Shown here in pieces: positions 51,160 through 59,876 of a stretch of 60,111 bases of DNA. Positions within the stretch are counted from its first letter, which is position 1. Each line of letters starts with the position of its first letter. The DNA lies in assembly GCA_023395595.1 (NCBI GenBank), contig JAEWYO010000050.1:1-60111 (forward strand). Direction: 5' to 3'. Below the pieces are notes generated by a model. That model had not been told where the DNA came from. It ran no database searches and saw only the letters and a list, made by a program, of their open reading frames with translations. This DNA comes from Bacillota bacterium. GTDB lineage: Bacteria; Bacillota; Clostridia; Christensenellales; CAG-138. Made by a program: the position numbers and the translations under genes.

Positions 51160-53029
51160 GAGCGCGCAGGTGGTAGACCTGCCTGGTATTTACTCCATCC
51201 GGCCTTACACGCAGGAGGAGATCGTTTCGCGCGATTTCATCCTGGATGGCAAGCCGGACGGTATCATCAACATCGTGGATGCGACGAATATTGAGCGAAA
51301 TCTCTATCTCACACTCCAATTGCTGGAGCTCAGGATTCCGATGGTGGTTGCGCTGAATATGATGGACGAAGTGCGCGACAACGGCGGAGCAATCGATGTG
51401 CAACTCATGAGCCGCCAGCTCGGCGTACCGGTGGTGCCCATCTCTGCGTCAAAGAACGAAGGCGTTTCGGAGTTGATCGATCAGGCGGTGAGCGTGGTGA
51501 AACGCCGCGCAATGCCCGCCGTACAGGATTTTTGCCCAGATGGGCCAGTGCACCGCTGCATTCACTCGGTAGCACACGTGATTGAAGACCACGCGCGGGC
51601 AATCGGCGTTTCGCCACGCTTTTGCGCAACCAAGCTAATTGAGGGTGATCCTTCGCTCTCCGCGCGGCTGGAGCTCGACCAAAACGAGCTGGAACTCATC
51701 GAGCACAGCGTGCTGGAGATGGAGCACGAGACGCGGTTTGACCGCAACGAAGCACTCGCCGACATGCGTTATACGTTTATCGAAGGGGTGGTTGCCGCCT
51801 CTGTTGTGAAGAGCCACGAAAGCAAGGAACACCGCAGGAGCGTCAAGATCGATAAAATTCTCACCGGAAAATATACGGCGCTGCTGGTGTTCTTCGGCGT
51901 AATGTTCCTCGTGTTCTGGCTGACGTTCAACATCATCGGTAGTTCGCTGTCCGACCTGTTGACCTCCGGTATCGACGCGCTGACCGCGCTGGTGAATCGC
52001 GGCTTGACCGCATACGGCATCAACCCTGTTGTGAAGAGCCTCGTCGTGGACGGCATCTTCGCGGGCGTCGGTAGCGTGTTGAGCTTTTTGCCGATCGTGG
52101 TGACGCTGTTCTTCTTCCTCTCCATTCTGGAGGACACGGGTTATATGGCGCGCGTGGCATTCGTAATGGATCGCCTGCTGCGCAAGATCGGGCTTTCCGG
52201 CAGGAGCTTTGTGCCGATGCTGATCGGCTTTGGTTGCTCAGTTCCTGCAATTATGGCGACGCGCACACTGGCAAGTGATCGCGACCGCAAGATGACGATT
52301 CTGCTGACCCCGTTCATGAGCTGCTCAGCAAAGATCCCAATCTATGCGGTGTTCTGCGCGGCGTTTTTTGCGCGGTATCAGGCGCTGGTGATGATCGGAT
52401 TGTATGCGGCGGGCATGGTGATCGGTATACTGGTAGCATTACTGCTCAAAGGCACGGCGTTTCGCGGAGAGCCGGTTCCGTTTGTGATGGAACTGCCGAA
52501 CTATCGCATGCCGTCGCCCAAGAACGTGCTTCTGCTCCTATGGGAAAAAGCGAAGGATTTTCTGGAGCGTGCGTTTACCATCATTCTGCTGGCGAGCGTG
52601 GTCATCTGGTTTTTGCAGACGTTCGACCTCCGGCTCAATGTGGTCAGCGACAGCGCAAACAGCTTGCTTGCGCTCATCGGCCGCCTGATTGCGCCAATCT
52701 TCCGCCCGATGGGATTTGCAGATTGGCGGGTTGCGACTTCACTCATCTCTGGCTTCGTCGCCAAAGAAGCGGTGGTGAGTACGCTCTCCGTGCTGCTTGG
52801 CACGGGTATCTCGCAGCTGCATCTTGCACTGCCGAGTCTATTTTCTACGCTCTCTGCCGTGAGTTTTCTGCTCTTTACACTGCTGTATACGCCCTGCGTT
52901 GCGGCGGTTGCGACCATTCGAAAAGAACTCAAGTCCGGCTGGGCAACGCTCGGCGTGGTGGTCATGCAGTGCGCGGTTGCCTGGGTGGTCGCGTATGCGG
53001 CGTATCTGATCGGAGGATTGTTTCTGTGA
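51023..53029 (+). CDS. feoB: Ferrous iron transport protein B
   Basis: Predicted 668 residues. N-terminal GTPase: G1 GNQNSGKTTLFNAL (Gln where Pro is usual), G2 Thr in FPGVTVDQ, G3 DLPGIYSI, G4 NMMD. Then a guanine-dissociation-inhibitor helical part and two Gate domains with membrane helices: GCSVPAIMATRTL (Cys in the pore region), TPFMSCSAKIPIY, GFVAKEAVVSTL. It imports Fe2+ through the inner membrane. ATG 51023 lies within feoA, right after a purine-rich ribosome site GGGAGAGGG. Confidence 0.95.
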   Translation: MIFALAGNQNSGKTTLFNALTGSNQHVGNFPGVTVDQKMGEIRGVKSAQVVDLPGIYSIRPYTQEEIVSRDFILDGKPDGIINIVDATNIERNLYLTLQLLELRIPMVVALNMMDEVRDNGGAIDVQLMSRQLGVPVVPISASKNEGVSELIDQAVSVVKRRAMPAVQDFCPDGPVHRCIHSVAHVIEDHARAIGVSPRFCATKLIEGDPSLSARLELDQNELELIEHSVLEMEHETRFDRNEALADMRYTFIEGVVAASVVKSHESKEHRRSVKIDKILTGKYTALLVFFGVMFLVFWLTFNIIGSSLSDLLTSGIDALTALVNRGLTAYGINPVVKSLVVDGIFAGVGSVLSFLPIVVTLFFFLSILEDTGYMARVAFVMDRLLRKIGLSGRSFVPMLIGFGCSVPAIMATRTLASDRDRKMTILLTPFMSCSAKIPIYAVFCAAFFARYQALVMIGLYAAGMVIGILVALLLKGTAFRGEPVPFVMELPNYRMPSPKNVLLLLWEKAKDFLERAFTIILLASVVIWFLQTFDLRLNVVSDSANSLLALIGRLIAPIFRPMGFADWRVATSLISGFVAKEAVVSTLSVLLGTGISQLHLALPSLFSTLSAVSFLLFTLLYTPCVAAVATIRKELKSGWATLGVVVMQCAVAWVVAYAAYLIGGLFL

Positions 53030-53193
53030 TGAAACTAGCAGATTATCTGATTCTGACGCTGGTTGCGCTCGTGCTGTTTCTCGTGATTCGCCGCAGTGCG
53101 AAGCGGAAAGCAGCAGGTGCTTCCTGCGGCTGCGGCGGCTGCGCGGGGTGCAGCGCGCAGCAAAACTGTGCCCAGAAAACAGAGCAGAAGTAA
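53029..53193 (+). CDS. FeoB-associated Cys-rich membrane protein
   Basis: Predicted 54 residues. One N-terminal helix (LADYLILTLVALVLFLVI), a basic stretch and a Cys-rich tail (SCGCGGCAGCSAQQNC). This is the small FeoB-associated protein common after feoB in Bacillota, possibly taking the role of FeoC or holding iron. Its ATG overlaps the last base of the feoB stop. A terminator follows. Confidence 0.87.
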   Translation: MKLADYLILTLVALVLFLVIRRSAKRKAAGASCGCGGCAGCSAQQNCAQKTEQK

Positions 53194-53202
53194 GGGGATC
53201 AT

Positions 53203-53231
53203 TCCGCTGGTTAACCCAGCGGATTTTTTTA
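53203..53231 (+). terminator. Intrinsic terminator of the feo operon
   Basis: CCGCTGG (53204-53210) pairs with CCAGCGG (53216-53222), followed by ATTTTTTT. Confidence 0.92.
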
Positions 53232-53241
53232 CACAGTCATA

Positions 53242-53283
53242 TTGACAGAATTCGATATGAAGCGTATTCTTTCACATATCGAA
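53242..53283 (+). promoter_or_regulatory. ArsR promoter-operator
   Basis: TTGACA (53242-53247), 17 nt, TATTCT (53265-53270). A perfect 9-bp inverted repeat, TTCGATATG (53251-53259) and CATATCGAA (53275-53283), has one arm in the spacer and one after the -10. Binding of the ArsR dimer there would shut the operon. Confidence 0.78.
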
Positions 53284-53344
53284 AAGTTTTGATATGACGT
53301 ATTCGATGAAGTACCGCAAAGATAGAAACATGCGAGGGAAAATA

Positions 53345-53701
53345 ATGAACGAAACCTATTCCGAACAGGCAAAAATTATGAAGGCGTTTTGCGACGAAAA
53401 TCGCTTGAAGATTCTCGCCGCCCTGCGTGGAGGCGAGCAATGTGCCTGCAAACTGCTCGAACACCTCGAAATCGGACAGCCTGCGCTGTCCTACCACATG
53501 AAAATCCTCGTCGAGAGCGGCGTGGTGATCAGCCGCGTCTGCGGGAAATGGACACACTATCGCCTGAACGAGAGCGGCGCAGGGCACGCGGTGTCGCTGC
53601 TGCGCGAGACACTTGCGCAAACGGATGCGGCAAACGAAGGATGCAGTGCTGACGGCAGTTGCGGCTGCGGACAAAAACGCGCGGCGGGTGAAAACGTATG
53701 A
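53345..53701 (+). CDS. ArsR-family metalloregulator
   Basis: Predicted 118 residues. Winged helix with ECACKLLEHLEIGQPALSYH: the CxC next to the recognition helix is the ArsR-type arsenic/antimony-binding site. A further Cys-rich tail (CSADGSCGCG) may add ligands. On metal binding it leaves the operator upstream. ATG 53345 follows GAGGG; other in-frame starts lie upstream at 53294 and 53330. Its stop overlaps the permease start. Confidence 0.9.
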   Translation: MNETYSEQAKIMKAFCDENRLKILAALRGGEQCACKLLEHLEIGQPALSYHMKILVESGVVISRVCGKWTHYRLNESGAGHAVSLLRETLAQTDAANEGCSADGSCGCGQKRAAGENV

Positions 53702-54699
53702 AAGTGATTTTTGATTTTATTCAGAACCAAATTCTCGGGATGCGCTGGCTGGACACACTGATCGGGAATCTACTTGGTGCAACGGGACTGGACATTGGCA
53801 ACCGCTGGGTGAGTAGCCTGCGCTTCTTTCTCTTTGATACGATCAAGATACTCATCCTGCTTTGCGTGCTGATCTTTGTCATCAGCTATATCCAGAGCTT
53901 TTTCCCACCGGAACGGGCAAAACGCGCGCTTTCCCGCGTGCGCGGTGTTTGGGCAAATATCGGTGCAGCGCTGCTCGGCACCGTGACACCGTTTTGTTCT
54001 TGCTCGTCAATTCCGCTGTTCATCGGCTTTACGAGCGCGGGGTTGCCGGTCGGGGTTACATTTTCGTTCCTGATCTCCTCGCCGATGGTCGATTTGGGGT
54101 CGCTGCTCGTGATCACGGGTATCTTTGGCGCGAAGATTGCGGTGCTGTATGTGGTCTGCGGGCTGGTGATCGCCGTGCTTGGCGGCTTGCTGATCGAAAA
54201 ACTGCACATGGAGCGGTATCTGGAGGATGTGATCGTCACCACGCGCCTTGCGGAAGTTGCGCAGCAGAATCTGACAGTGAAAGAACGCCTGCGCTTTGCC
54301 GCGGAGGCGATGGTGGAAACGTTCAAAAAGGTATTTCCCTATGTGCTGGCGGGCGTGGCCATCGGTGCAGTGATTCACAACTGGATTCCCGAAAGCTGGG
54401 TGGTAGCCGTGCTCGGAAGCAAAAATCCGTTTGGCGTAGTACTGGCAACGTTGATTGGAACGCCGATGTATGCGGATATTTTCGGCACGATTCCCGTTGC
54501 GGAGGCGCTTTTTGCAAAAGGCGCGCGCCTGGGTTCGGTGGTGTCGTTCATGATGGCTGTGACGACGCTGTCTCTGCCGTCTATGATGATGCTACGCCGT
54601 GCGGTCAAGCCGAAATTGCTTGCGCTATTTATTGCGGTTTGCGTCGTCGGCATCATTGCGATCGGGTACTTGTTTAACGCGCTGCAGGGCATAATTTGA
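53698..54699 (+). CDS. ArsP/DUF318-type permease, full length
   Basis: Predicted 333 residues, about eight membrane helices in two repeats. The conserved TPFCSCSSIPLFIGF carries the paired Cys of the PF03773 family; the second half has GTPMYADIFG. Relatives export organoarsenicals (ArsP) or are described as Cu/Zn efflux proteins. Under an ArsR regulator with a CxC site, removal of trivalent arsenicals or similar soft metals is the best reading. Confidence 0.88.
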   Translation: MKVIFDFIQNQILGMRWLDTLIGNLLGATGLDIGNRWVSSLRFFLFDTIKILILLCVLIFVISYIQSFFPPERAKRALSRVRGVWANIGAALLGTVTPFCSCSSIPLFIGFTSAGLPVGVTFSFLISSPMVDLGSLLVITGIFGAKIAVLYVVCGLVIAVLGGLLIEKLHMERYLEDVIVTTRLAEVAQQNLTVKERLRFAAEAMVETFKKVFPYVLAGVAIGAVIHNWIPESWVVAVLGSKNPFGVVLATLIGTPMYADIFGTIPVAEALFAKGARLGSVVSFMMAVTTLSLPSMMMLRRAVKPKLLALFIAVCVVGIIAIGYLFNALQGII

Positions 54700-54746
54700 G
54701 TGATACAATGGAAAAACAACGGACAAATGATCGAATGGAGGTTACT

Positions 54747-55094
54747 ATGAGCGAAAAAGAAAAGACAATTTCCGTGGACGAAAGCAGTACATGCTTTTGC
54801 AGCGGCGCTATGCCGCACTATGACCTGAAGCAGGAGGAAGCTCCCGCACAGACTGAGCGCATTCTTGTGCTCGGTGCGGGCTGCCCGAAATGCCGTGCGC
54901 TGGAACAGACGGTGATCAAAGCGCTCGATGAGATGAACGCAAACCTGGCAGTCGGCCATGTGACGGACTATGCCGAGATGGCAAAATACGGCGTGATGAG
55001 TACACCCGCGTTGGTGATCGACGGCAAAGTTGTCTCCGCCGGACGCGCGCTGAACCAGAAGGACGTTCTGCGCCTGCTGAAAGAGAATCTCTAG
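54747..55094 (+). CDS. Thioredoxin-like redox protein
   Basis: Predicted 115 residues. After a charged head with a CFCSG segment comes the thioredoxin_3 fold: ILVLGAGCPKCRALEQTV with the CPKC redox site, and YGVMSTPALVIDGKVVSAG with the cis-Pro. Small proteins of this kind usually accompany ArsP-like permeases and may reduce or carry the metalloid thiol. GGAGG lies five bases before ATG 54747; upstream in-frame starts at 54696 (TTG) and 54708 are weaker. Confidence 0.87.
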   Translation: MSEKEKTISVDESSTCFCSGAMPHYDLKQEEAPAQTERILVLGAGCPKCRALEQTVIKALDEMNANLAVGHVTDYAEMAKYGVMSTPALVIDGKVVSAGRALNQKDVLRLLKENL

Positions 55095-55151
55095 TGTTTT
55101 TGCGCAGAAGTGCGCTGTTGAAACATAGCAAACGAACCGGAGGAGTAACGC

Positions 55152-55631
55152 TTGTTTACCTACATTCTTTATGCGCTTGCCATCATCGGGCTGGTCATTT
55201 CGTTCTTCAAAGACCGGCAGAAGACGAAGGCCGCGCTGATGAAGGCATGGAAGTCCTTTGAAAACATCCTGCCGCAACTGCTCACGATTTTTCTTGTAAT
55301 CGGCTTTGCCTTGGCGATCTTTCCGCCGGAGACGATTCGAACGCTGCTTGGTTCAGAGAGTGGATTTCTCGGCATCCTTGCCGCGGCGCTGATTGGTTCG
55401 ATCACGCTCATGCCTGGCTTTGTCGCGTTCCCGCTGGCAGCGGCGCTGCTCAAAAGCGGCGCGGGGTATATGCAGCTTGCGGCGTTTGTTTCCACGTTGA
55501 TGATGGTCGGCATCATCACGATTCCGATTGAACGAAAGACGTTTGGGCTCAAAGCGACGATTACGCGGAATGTATCCGCGTTTGTCTATTCCTTCGTGGT
55601 AGCGGTAGTGATGGGGGTGGTGCTGGGATGA
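55152..55631 (+). CDS. ArsP-type half permease, N-terminal half
   Basis: Predicted 159 residues from TTG 55152, with GGAGGAG six bases ahead. Four or so helices, including FLVIGFALAIFPPETIRTLLG and LAAALIGSITLMPGFVAFPL. It looks like one repeat of the PF03773 fold; the paired Cys of the full-length permease is absent (LMPGFVAFPL in its place). It overlaps the next half by 4 nt, so the pair probably forms one heterodimeric channel. Confidence 0.78.
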   Translation: MFTYILYALAIIGLVISFFKDRQKTKAALMKAWKSFENILPQLLTIFLVIGFALAIFPPETIRTLLGSESGFLGILAAALIGSITLMPGFVAFPLAAALLKSGAGYMQLAAFVSTLMMVGIITIPIERKTFGLKATITRNVSAFVYSFVVAVVMGVVLG

Positions 55632-56272
55632 ACGAACAGAACAAACAACCGGAAAACGGCAGGATGGCGACGCAGCCGCCCGCCAAACAAGAAGGCGCGG
55701 GCAAGATGCCAAACCAACCTGGCAACCAGCAGAAACCGTTTTTAAAGCGCTATGGTGCGTTCTTTCTCCTGCTGATCGCAGGCGTGATTGCTGGGCTTGT
55801 GCTGCCCGACTTGGGCAAAGCCGCGTTGAGCAATACCCTCGGCAGCCTCAAGGAGATGCTCTCCGTGCTGCCGCCGATCTTCATCCTGCTGGGGCTGCTG
55901 GATGTTTGGGTGGATCGCGCGACGATGATGAAATACACCGGCAAGGGTTCGGGATTCAAGGGTGTGCTCATTGCGTTTTTGCTTGGTTCCGCGGCGGCGG
56001 GGCCGCTCTATGCGGCGTTTCCGTTCGCGGCAGTCATGCTGAAAAAAGGCACGAGTTTGATGAATGTGCTGATCTTCATCGGCGCATGGTCAACCACGAA
56101 GATTCCACTGCTGGCGTTTGAAGCCTCCAGCATGGGCCCAGTGTTCACGCTGGTGCGCCTGGGGCTGAGCCTTGTCGGCATTCCGCTGATCGCGTTTGTG
56201 ACCGACCGTGTGATTGGCAAGTCCGGCATGGACGAAATCTATGCCCTTAACGACGCGGGGCAGGCAAAATAA
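55628..56272 (+). CDS. ArsP-type half permease, C-terminal half
   Basis: Predicted 214 residues. A Gln/Pro/Asn-rich cytoplasmic head of about 40 residues precedes four to five helices, with FILLGLLDVWVDRATMMKYTG and GSAAAGPLYAAFPFAAVML. It is the companion of the preceding half permease. Function, like that of its partner, is inferred from the operon: metalloid or metal movement. Confidence 0.78.
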   Translation: MNEQNKQPENGRMATQPPAKQEGAGKMPNQPGNQQKPFLKRYGAFFLLLIAGVIAGLVLPDLGKAALSNTLGSLKEMLSVLPPIFILLGLLDVWVDRATMMKYTGKGSGFKGVLIAFLLGSAAAGPLYAAFPFAAVMLKKGTSLMNVLIFIGAWSTTKIPLLAFEASSMGPVFTLVRLGLSLVGIPLIAFVTDRVIGKSGMDEIYALNDAGQAK

Positions 56273-56305
56273 AGAACGAGAAGCGAAAGAAAAGTACAAA
56301 ATATT

Positions 56306-56336
56306 AGGCGGAGCGCGTTGCGTTTCCGCCTTTTTC
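56306..56336 (+). terminator. Terminator of the ars-like operon
   Basis: AGGCGGA (56306-56312) pairs with TCCGCCT (56325-56331), followed by TTTTCC. Confidence 0.85.
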
Positions 56337-56374
56337 CTACAAAAATGAAGCGTGCATTCTGAACGAATGTTCGG

Positions 56375-56432
56375 TATAATGGAGGACAACAGAATTATAA
56401 GAATTGAGCAAATTTGAAATTCTTATAATTTT
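56375..56432 (+). promoter_or_regulatory. TATAAT promoter element and 13-bp inverted repeat
   Basis: Consensus TATAAT (56375-56380), poor -35. It is followed by the perfect inverted repeat AATTATAAGAATT (56393-56405) and AATTCTTATAATT (56418-56430), 12 nt apart. The place just after the promoter suits an operator; as RNA it would be an AU-rich hairpin. Confidence 0.65.
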
Positions 56433-56480
56433 CTGTGGATCATCTGATGTAACCTGAAACAAAAAGAAGGGAGCATCATT

Positions 56481-58238
56481 ATGAGTAACAAATTTTCAAA
56501 CCTCGACGATGATACAATGAGCGCAGCCGTGAAGAAAGCTATACTAGGCTTCAAAGCGACAACTGGGCAAGAACAGAACACAGGAAAAAGCGACAGCGAT
56601 TCGCAAACAACGACGAAAAAACAGGGCTTCATTAATCCATCAAAAATCGATCGTGTTGAGGAACGACTCAACTATGCAGATCAGGCAATCATTCCGCCTG
56701 TAAAGAGACCGACAATCCCAAGTAACATAGTTCGGCAAACGCCTCTGCTGAGCGAAGTTCAACAATATGAGGATTATTATCGGCAAGAACAGCAAAGGAT
56801 ACAATCGATTGATAAGGGGAAAGCGCTGGAGGTATTTGAAAGCGCACTGCGTCACGACTTGTATGGAGAACCTTTGGCAAAGAAGCCAACTCCACTCGAA
56901 TCAGGCGTAATTGCTTTAAAAGATTCGGGCAACACATCGCTTGGAGCGGGCAGTGCCCTCGCAAAAAACGGCGCTCGGACACGTGGATATACAGATACTG
57001 CCTCGGATACCGGCGCGCCGATTCGGTTCACAGGAGGAACGCTAAAGGATATTGAACGTAAGCACAATGAGGCTATGGCGAGGAAGGACGATACCCTAGA
57101 TCGATTTTATGCGACCTTGGATGTGCATCATATCGATCGTTTCAAACTATCGCCAGAGCAAAAAGAAATCGTGGAACTTGTTGAACAGGAGTTAATTAAG
57201 AAGTCTGTTTTGGGAACGTTAACTGATAGAGAACGAGAATCCGTTATCGATAAAACCTGGAAATTTCTGTACAATAATACAAAGTCCGCCAATGGTGATT
57301 CATACCCGGTTTTTATTGATATAGCAAAAACGGGAGGCGCTGCTCCGTATGATGCCATCATCGATGTTGCACCTCAAAATGACTATTCTGGTGGCGCTTT
57401 TCCTGAGCAGATAGCCATGAACACAGACATACTTCCGGATGAAGCGTTGAAGTCGATTTTCGAGTATGGACGTCAAAAGTCTGCCAAAAGCGGAGAGGCG
57501 GAAAAATACCGGCAACAATTTGCCTATAAAAACAATGTGTATTTAGAAGAAATGGAGAATTACTTCGATGCATTGAAAAACGGGAAAGCAACTCCCAAAG
57601 ACAGACAAAAATATCTTGATCAAGCGGTGCTCAGAATTTATGAAACGTGCATAAAACCAATACCTGTTAAGGATAAGAGAGGTAAAGATGCAGGGACGAT
57701 TCCAATTGGAGACTTGATTGCACCGTATGATGATTCGTTTGGAGCGCAAGTAGCTCGACAAGCGATGCGGTTATTAGGGTTAGCGTATCTAGCTGAAGCC
57801 AGTAAGCTCATACCTGGGGAAAATGGAGGCTACAAAATCGATTGTTCAAGACTTGTTTGCTGGGCACTGTCAGAAATTAATCCTGAGTGGAAGTATAATA
57901 CGATTAATACATCTGCGCGGTATCAGATCAATGGGTTTAGAGAAGTGTGGAGCAATAGCGGAAGCGCAAAACCGCCCTATAAGGATATGCTTCCGGGCGA
58001 CACCCTTTTTTGGAAAGGCAACGAAACAGGAGAGATCGTCCATACTGCGATCTATATTGGCATGGTCGACGAAGTACCTATGATGATTGAAGCTGGCCAT
58101 ACAGTGCAAATTGTCGAAGTAAGAGAAAAAACAACCAACAATAATGGTGAAGACTCGACTCTCGTACAAGTAAATAGAATGACACCGGAGGAGCTGGACA
58201 AACATCATGATCAGAACACAGCAAAAAGCATTAACTAA
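56481..58238 (+). CDS. NlpC/P60-domain protein without signal peptide
   Basis: Predicted 585 residues. No signal peptide or membrane helix is visible. Residues 1-420 are hydrophilic and unrecognised, including a Pro-rich stretch and AKTGGAAPYDAIIDVAPQ. The last 160 form an NlpC/P60-like papain fold: Cys455 in KIDCSRLVCWAL, MLPGDTLFWKG, His521 in IVHTAIYIG and His540 in EAGHTVQ. Such enzymes cut peptidoglycan peptides. Its codons are AT-richer than the rest of the window. The next gene starts 32 nt inside it. Effector, lysin or spore role is open. Confidence 0.7.
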   Translation: MSNKFSNLDDDTMSAAVKKAILGFKATTGQEQNTGKSDSDSQTTTKKQGFINPSKIDRVEERLNYADQAIIPPVKRPTIPSNIVRQTPLLSEVQQYEDYYRQEQQRIQSIDKGKALEVFESALRHDLYGEPLAKKPTPLESGVIALKDSGNTSLGAGSALAKNGARTRGYTDTASDTGAPIRFTGGTLKDIERKHNEAMARKDDTLDRFYATLDVHHIDRFKLSPEQKEIVELVEQELIKKSVLGTLTDRERESVIDKTWKFLYNNTKSANGDSYPVFIDIAKTGGAAPYDAIIDVAPQNDYSGGAFPEQIAMNTDILPDEALKSIFEYGRQKSAKSGEAEKYRQQFAYKNNVYLEEMENYFDALKNGKATPKDRQKYLDQAVLRIYETCIKPIPVKDKRGKDAGTIPIGDLIAPYDDSFGAQVARQAMRLLGLAYLAEASKLIPGENGGYKIDCSRLVCWALSEINPEWKYNTINTSARYQINGFREVWSNSGSAKPPYKDMLPGDTLFWKGNETGEIVHTAIYIGMVDEVPMMIEAGHTVQIVEVREKTTNNNGEDSTLVQVNRMTPEELDKHHDQNTAKSIN

Positions 58239-59850
58239 AGCGTTCATTGCTATAATCGGATTATTAATGCTGATTTCGCCTTTCAACGCTTCTTCTCAAG
58301 CCGAAAGCGACTTATTTCCTGTTTACGGACCGTTTGACGGCGATGGCTGGAGCGTCACCTCCGACGGTGTGTTGACGATTGAGAGCAATCAAGGCTGGGT
58401 AAACTGTCTGAAACATGGATATGAGAAATACGTCACGAAACTCGTAATTGGAAAAGATGTATCCACTTTTCGACTCTATGACTTACCGTTTGATCTGCCG
58501 AGCGAAGACTTCTTTAGCAAGTCTGATATCATTGGGTATGGGGAGCACGGAGAACCGTATTATGATTATTCGAAATTGCATGACCTATTCCCCAATGAAA
58601 TAGTTGTTGAAAGCGACAATCCGGTTTTTCGAGTCGTCGATGGGTTACTCATTAATTCAGTAACCAACGAGTTAGTATTATCAAAAATGTCGTTGACGGA
58701 TGTTGTAATCCCTGAAGGCGTGGAGACAATCACGTTGTCGGCGTTTTCAGAAAGGGAGATTCAATCGGTTAGTTTTCCAACAAGCTTAAGGGCAATCAAC
58801 GATTATGCGTTCTACAAATGTAAGAACCTTGTGCGGATTGATTTACCGGATTCGTTGGCGGAGCTGAAAGCAGGGGCATTTTTCGGATGTTCCAGTTTAT
58901 CCGTAGTGAATCTATCTCGCGGGCTTACGAGCATTGGGCGAAGTGCGTTCAGTGGTTGCGCAATACAGCATCTTCAAATTCCAGAAGGCGTTCAAAATAT
59001 CAGCGAAAATGCCTTTATGGAGTGTGCTCAGCTTCAAGAGGTTCTCCTGCCGGACAGCATTAGAAGAATTGGATCCGGCACTTTTAGCTGTTGCATGCAG
59101 CTTTCCGACATAAACTTTCCTGACAAACTGGAATATATCGGCGAGGGTGCGTTTCATCTTTGTACAAGCTTAAGAAAAGTCATTTTACCAAATTCTCTGC
59201 GCCAGATAGAGAATAGAGCATTCTGGTATTGCGACCTCTCTGTTTTACGAGTTCCTGACAATCTATCATTCTTGGTGTTTTATGATTATGATCGGGGATA
59301 TATCATTAGTCCGTATTCTAAGCGAAACAAATGTTTTGGGGCTTCCTCCGTCGAAACCGTAATTTTTGCTGGCAGCGATTATGACTTCGGGTACCCCGCA
59401 ATCACCGACGCGAAGAACGTCTATTTCCTGAGCACCCCGCCGGAGGAAGTAGGGCAGATACTGGACAAGGATTCCGTGGGGAATATCTACTGCTCCGATG
59501 AATTTGAGTATCAGTGGACGCGCTCCAGCGTCGCAAGCTGGGTGCGGCAAAGGCTCACGATTCTGCCTGCCGCAGAAATCAAGGCGATTGCCGAGGAAGC
59601 GGTCAACGCCACGCCGGAACCGATCGTGACCCCGCGCCCAACGCCAACGCCGTTGCCAACGGAAACACCTTGGCCAACGCCGATTGTCACGCCGAGAGCA
59701 ACGCCGCGCCAGGAAGCCCCGGCCGAGATTAAGCCCGTCGATCCGATTTTGTTCGTCTTTGCGGGCGTGATCGTGGGTGTGATTGTTGGGATCGTTTTGG
59801 TTTCGCAGCAAGCGAAGAAAACGAAGAAGCGTTCGCGCTCGAAGAAATAG
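58207..59850 (+). CDS. BspA-type leucine-rich-repeat surface protein
   Basis: Predicted 547 residues. Signal peptide (AFIAIIGLLMLISPFNASSQA), an N-terminal DGDGWSVTSDGVLTIESN domain, then about eight LRR_5 repeats with LPDSLAELKAGAFFGCSSL-type units, a Pro/Thr tether (TPRPTPTPLPTETPWPTP), and one C-terminal helix with a basic tail. BspA-like repeats are known in surface proteins that bind host or microbial ligands. From about 59390 the base composition turns GC-rich, so the gene looks like a mosaic. The start overlaps the previous gene by 32 nt. Confidence 0.83.
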   Translation: MIRTQQKALTKAFIAIIGLLMLISPFNASSQAESDLFPVYGPFDGDGWSVTSDGVLTIESNQGWVNCLKHGYEKYVTKLVIGKDVSTFRLYDLPFDLPSEDFFSKSDIIGYGEHGEPYYDYSKLHDLFPNEIVVESDNPVFRVVDGLLINSVTNELVLSKMSLTDVVIPEGVETITLSAFSEREIQSVSFPTSLRAINDYAFYKCKNLVRIDLPDSLAELKAGAFFGCSSLSVVNLSRGLTSIGRSAFSGCAIQHLQIPEGVQNISENAFMECAQLQEVLLPDSIRRIGSGTFSCCMQLSDINFPDKLEYIGEGAFHLCTSLRKVILPNSLRQIENRAFWYCDLSVLRVPDNLSFLVFYDYDRGYIISPYSKRNKCFGASSVETVIFAGSDYDFGYPAITDAKNVYFLSTPPEEVGQILDKDSVGNIYCSDEFEYQWTRSSVASWVRQRLTILPAAEIKAIAEEAVNATPEPIVTPRPTPTPLPTETPWPTPIVTPRATPRQEAPAEIKPVDPILFVFAGVIVGVIVGIVLVSQQAKKTKKRSRSKK

Positions 59851-59876
59851 TTCGTTGATCAATAGGAGTGAACGAT

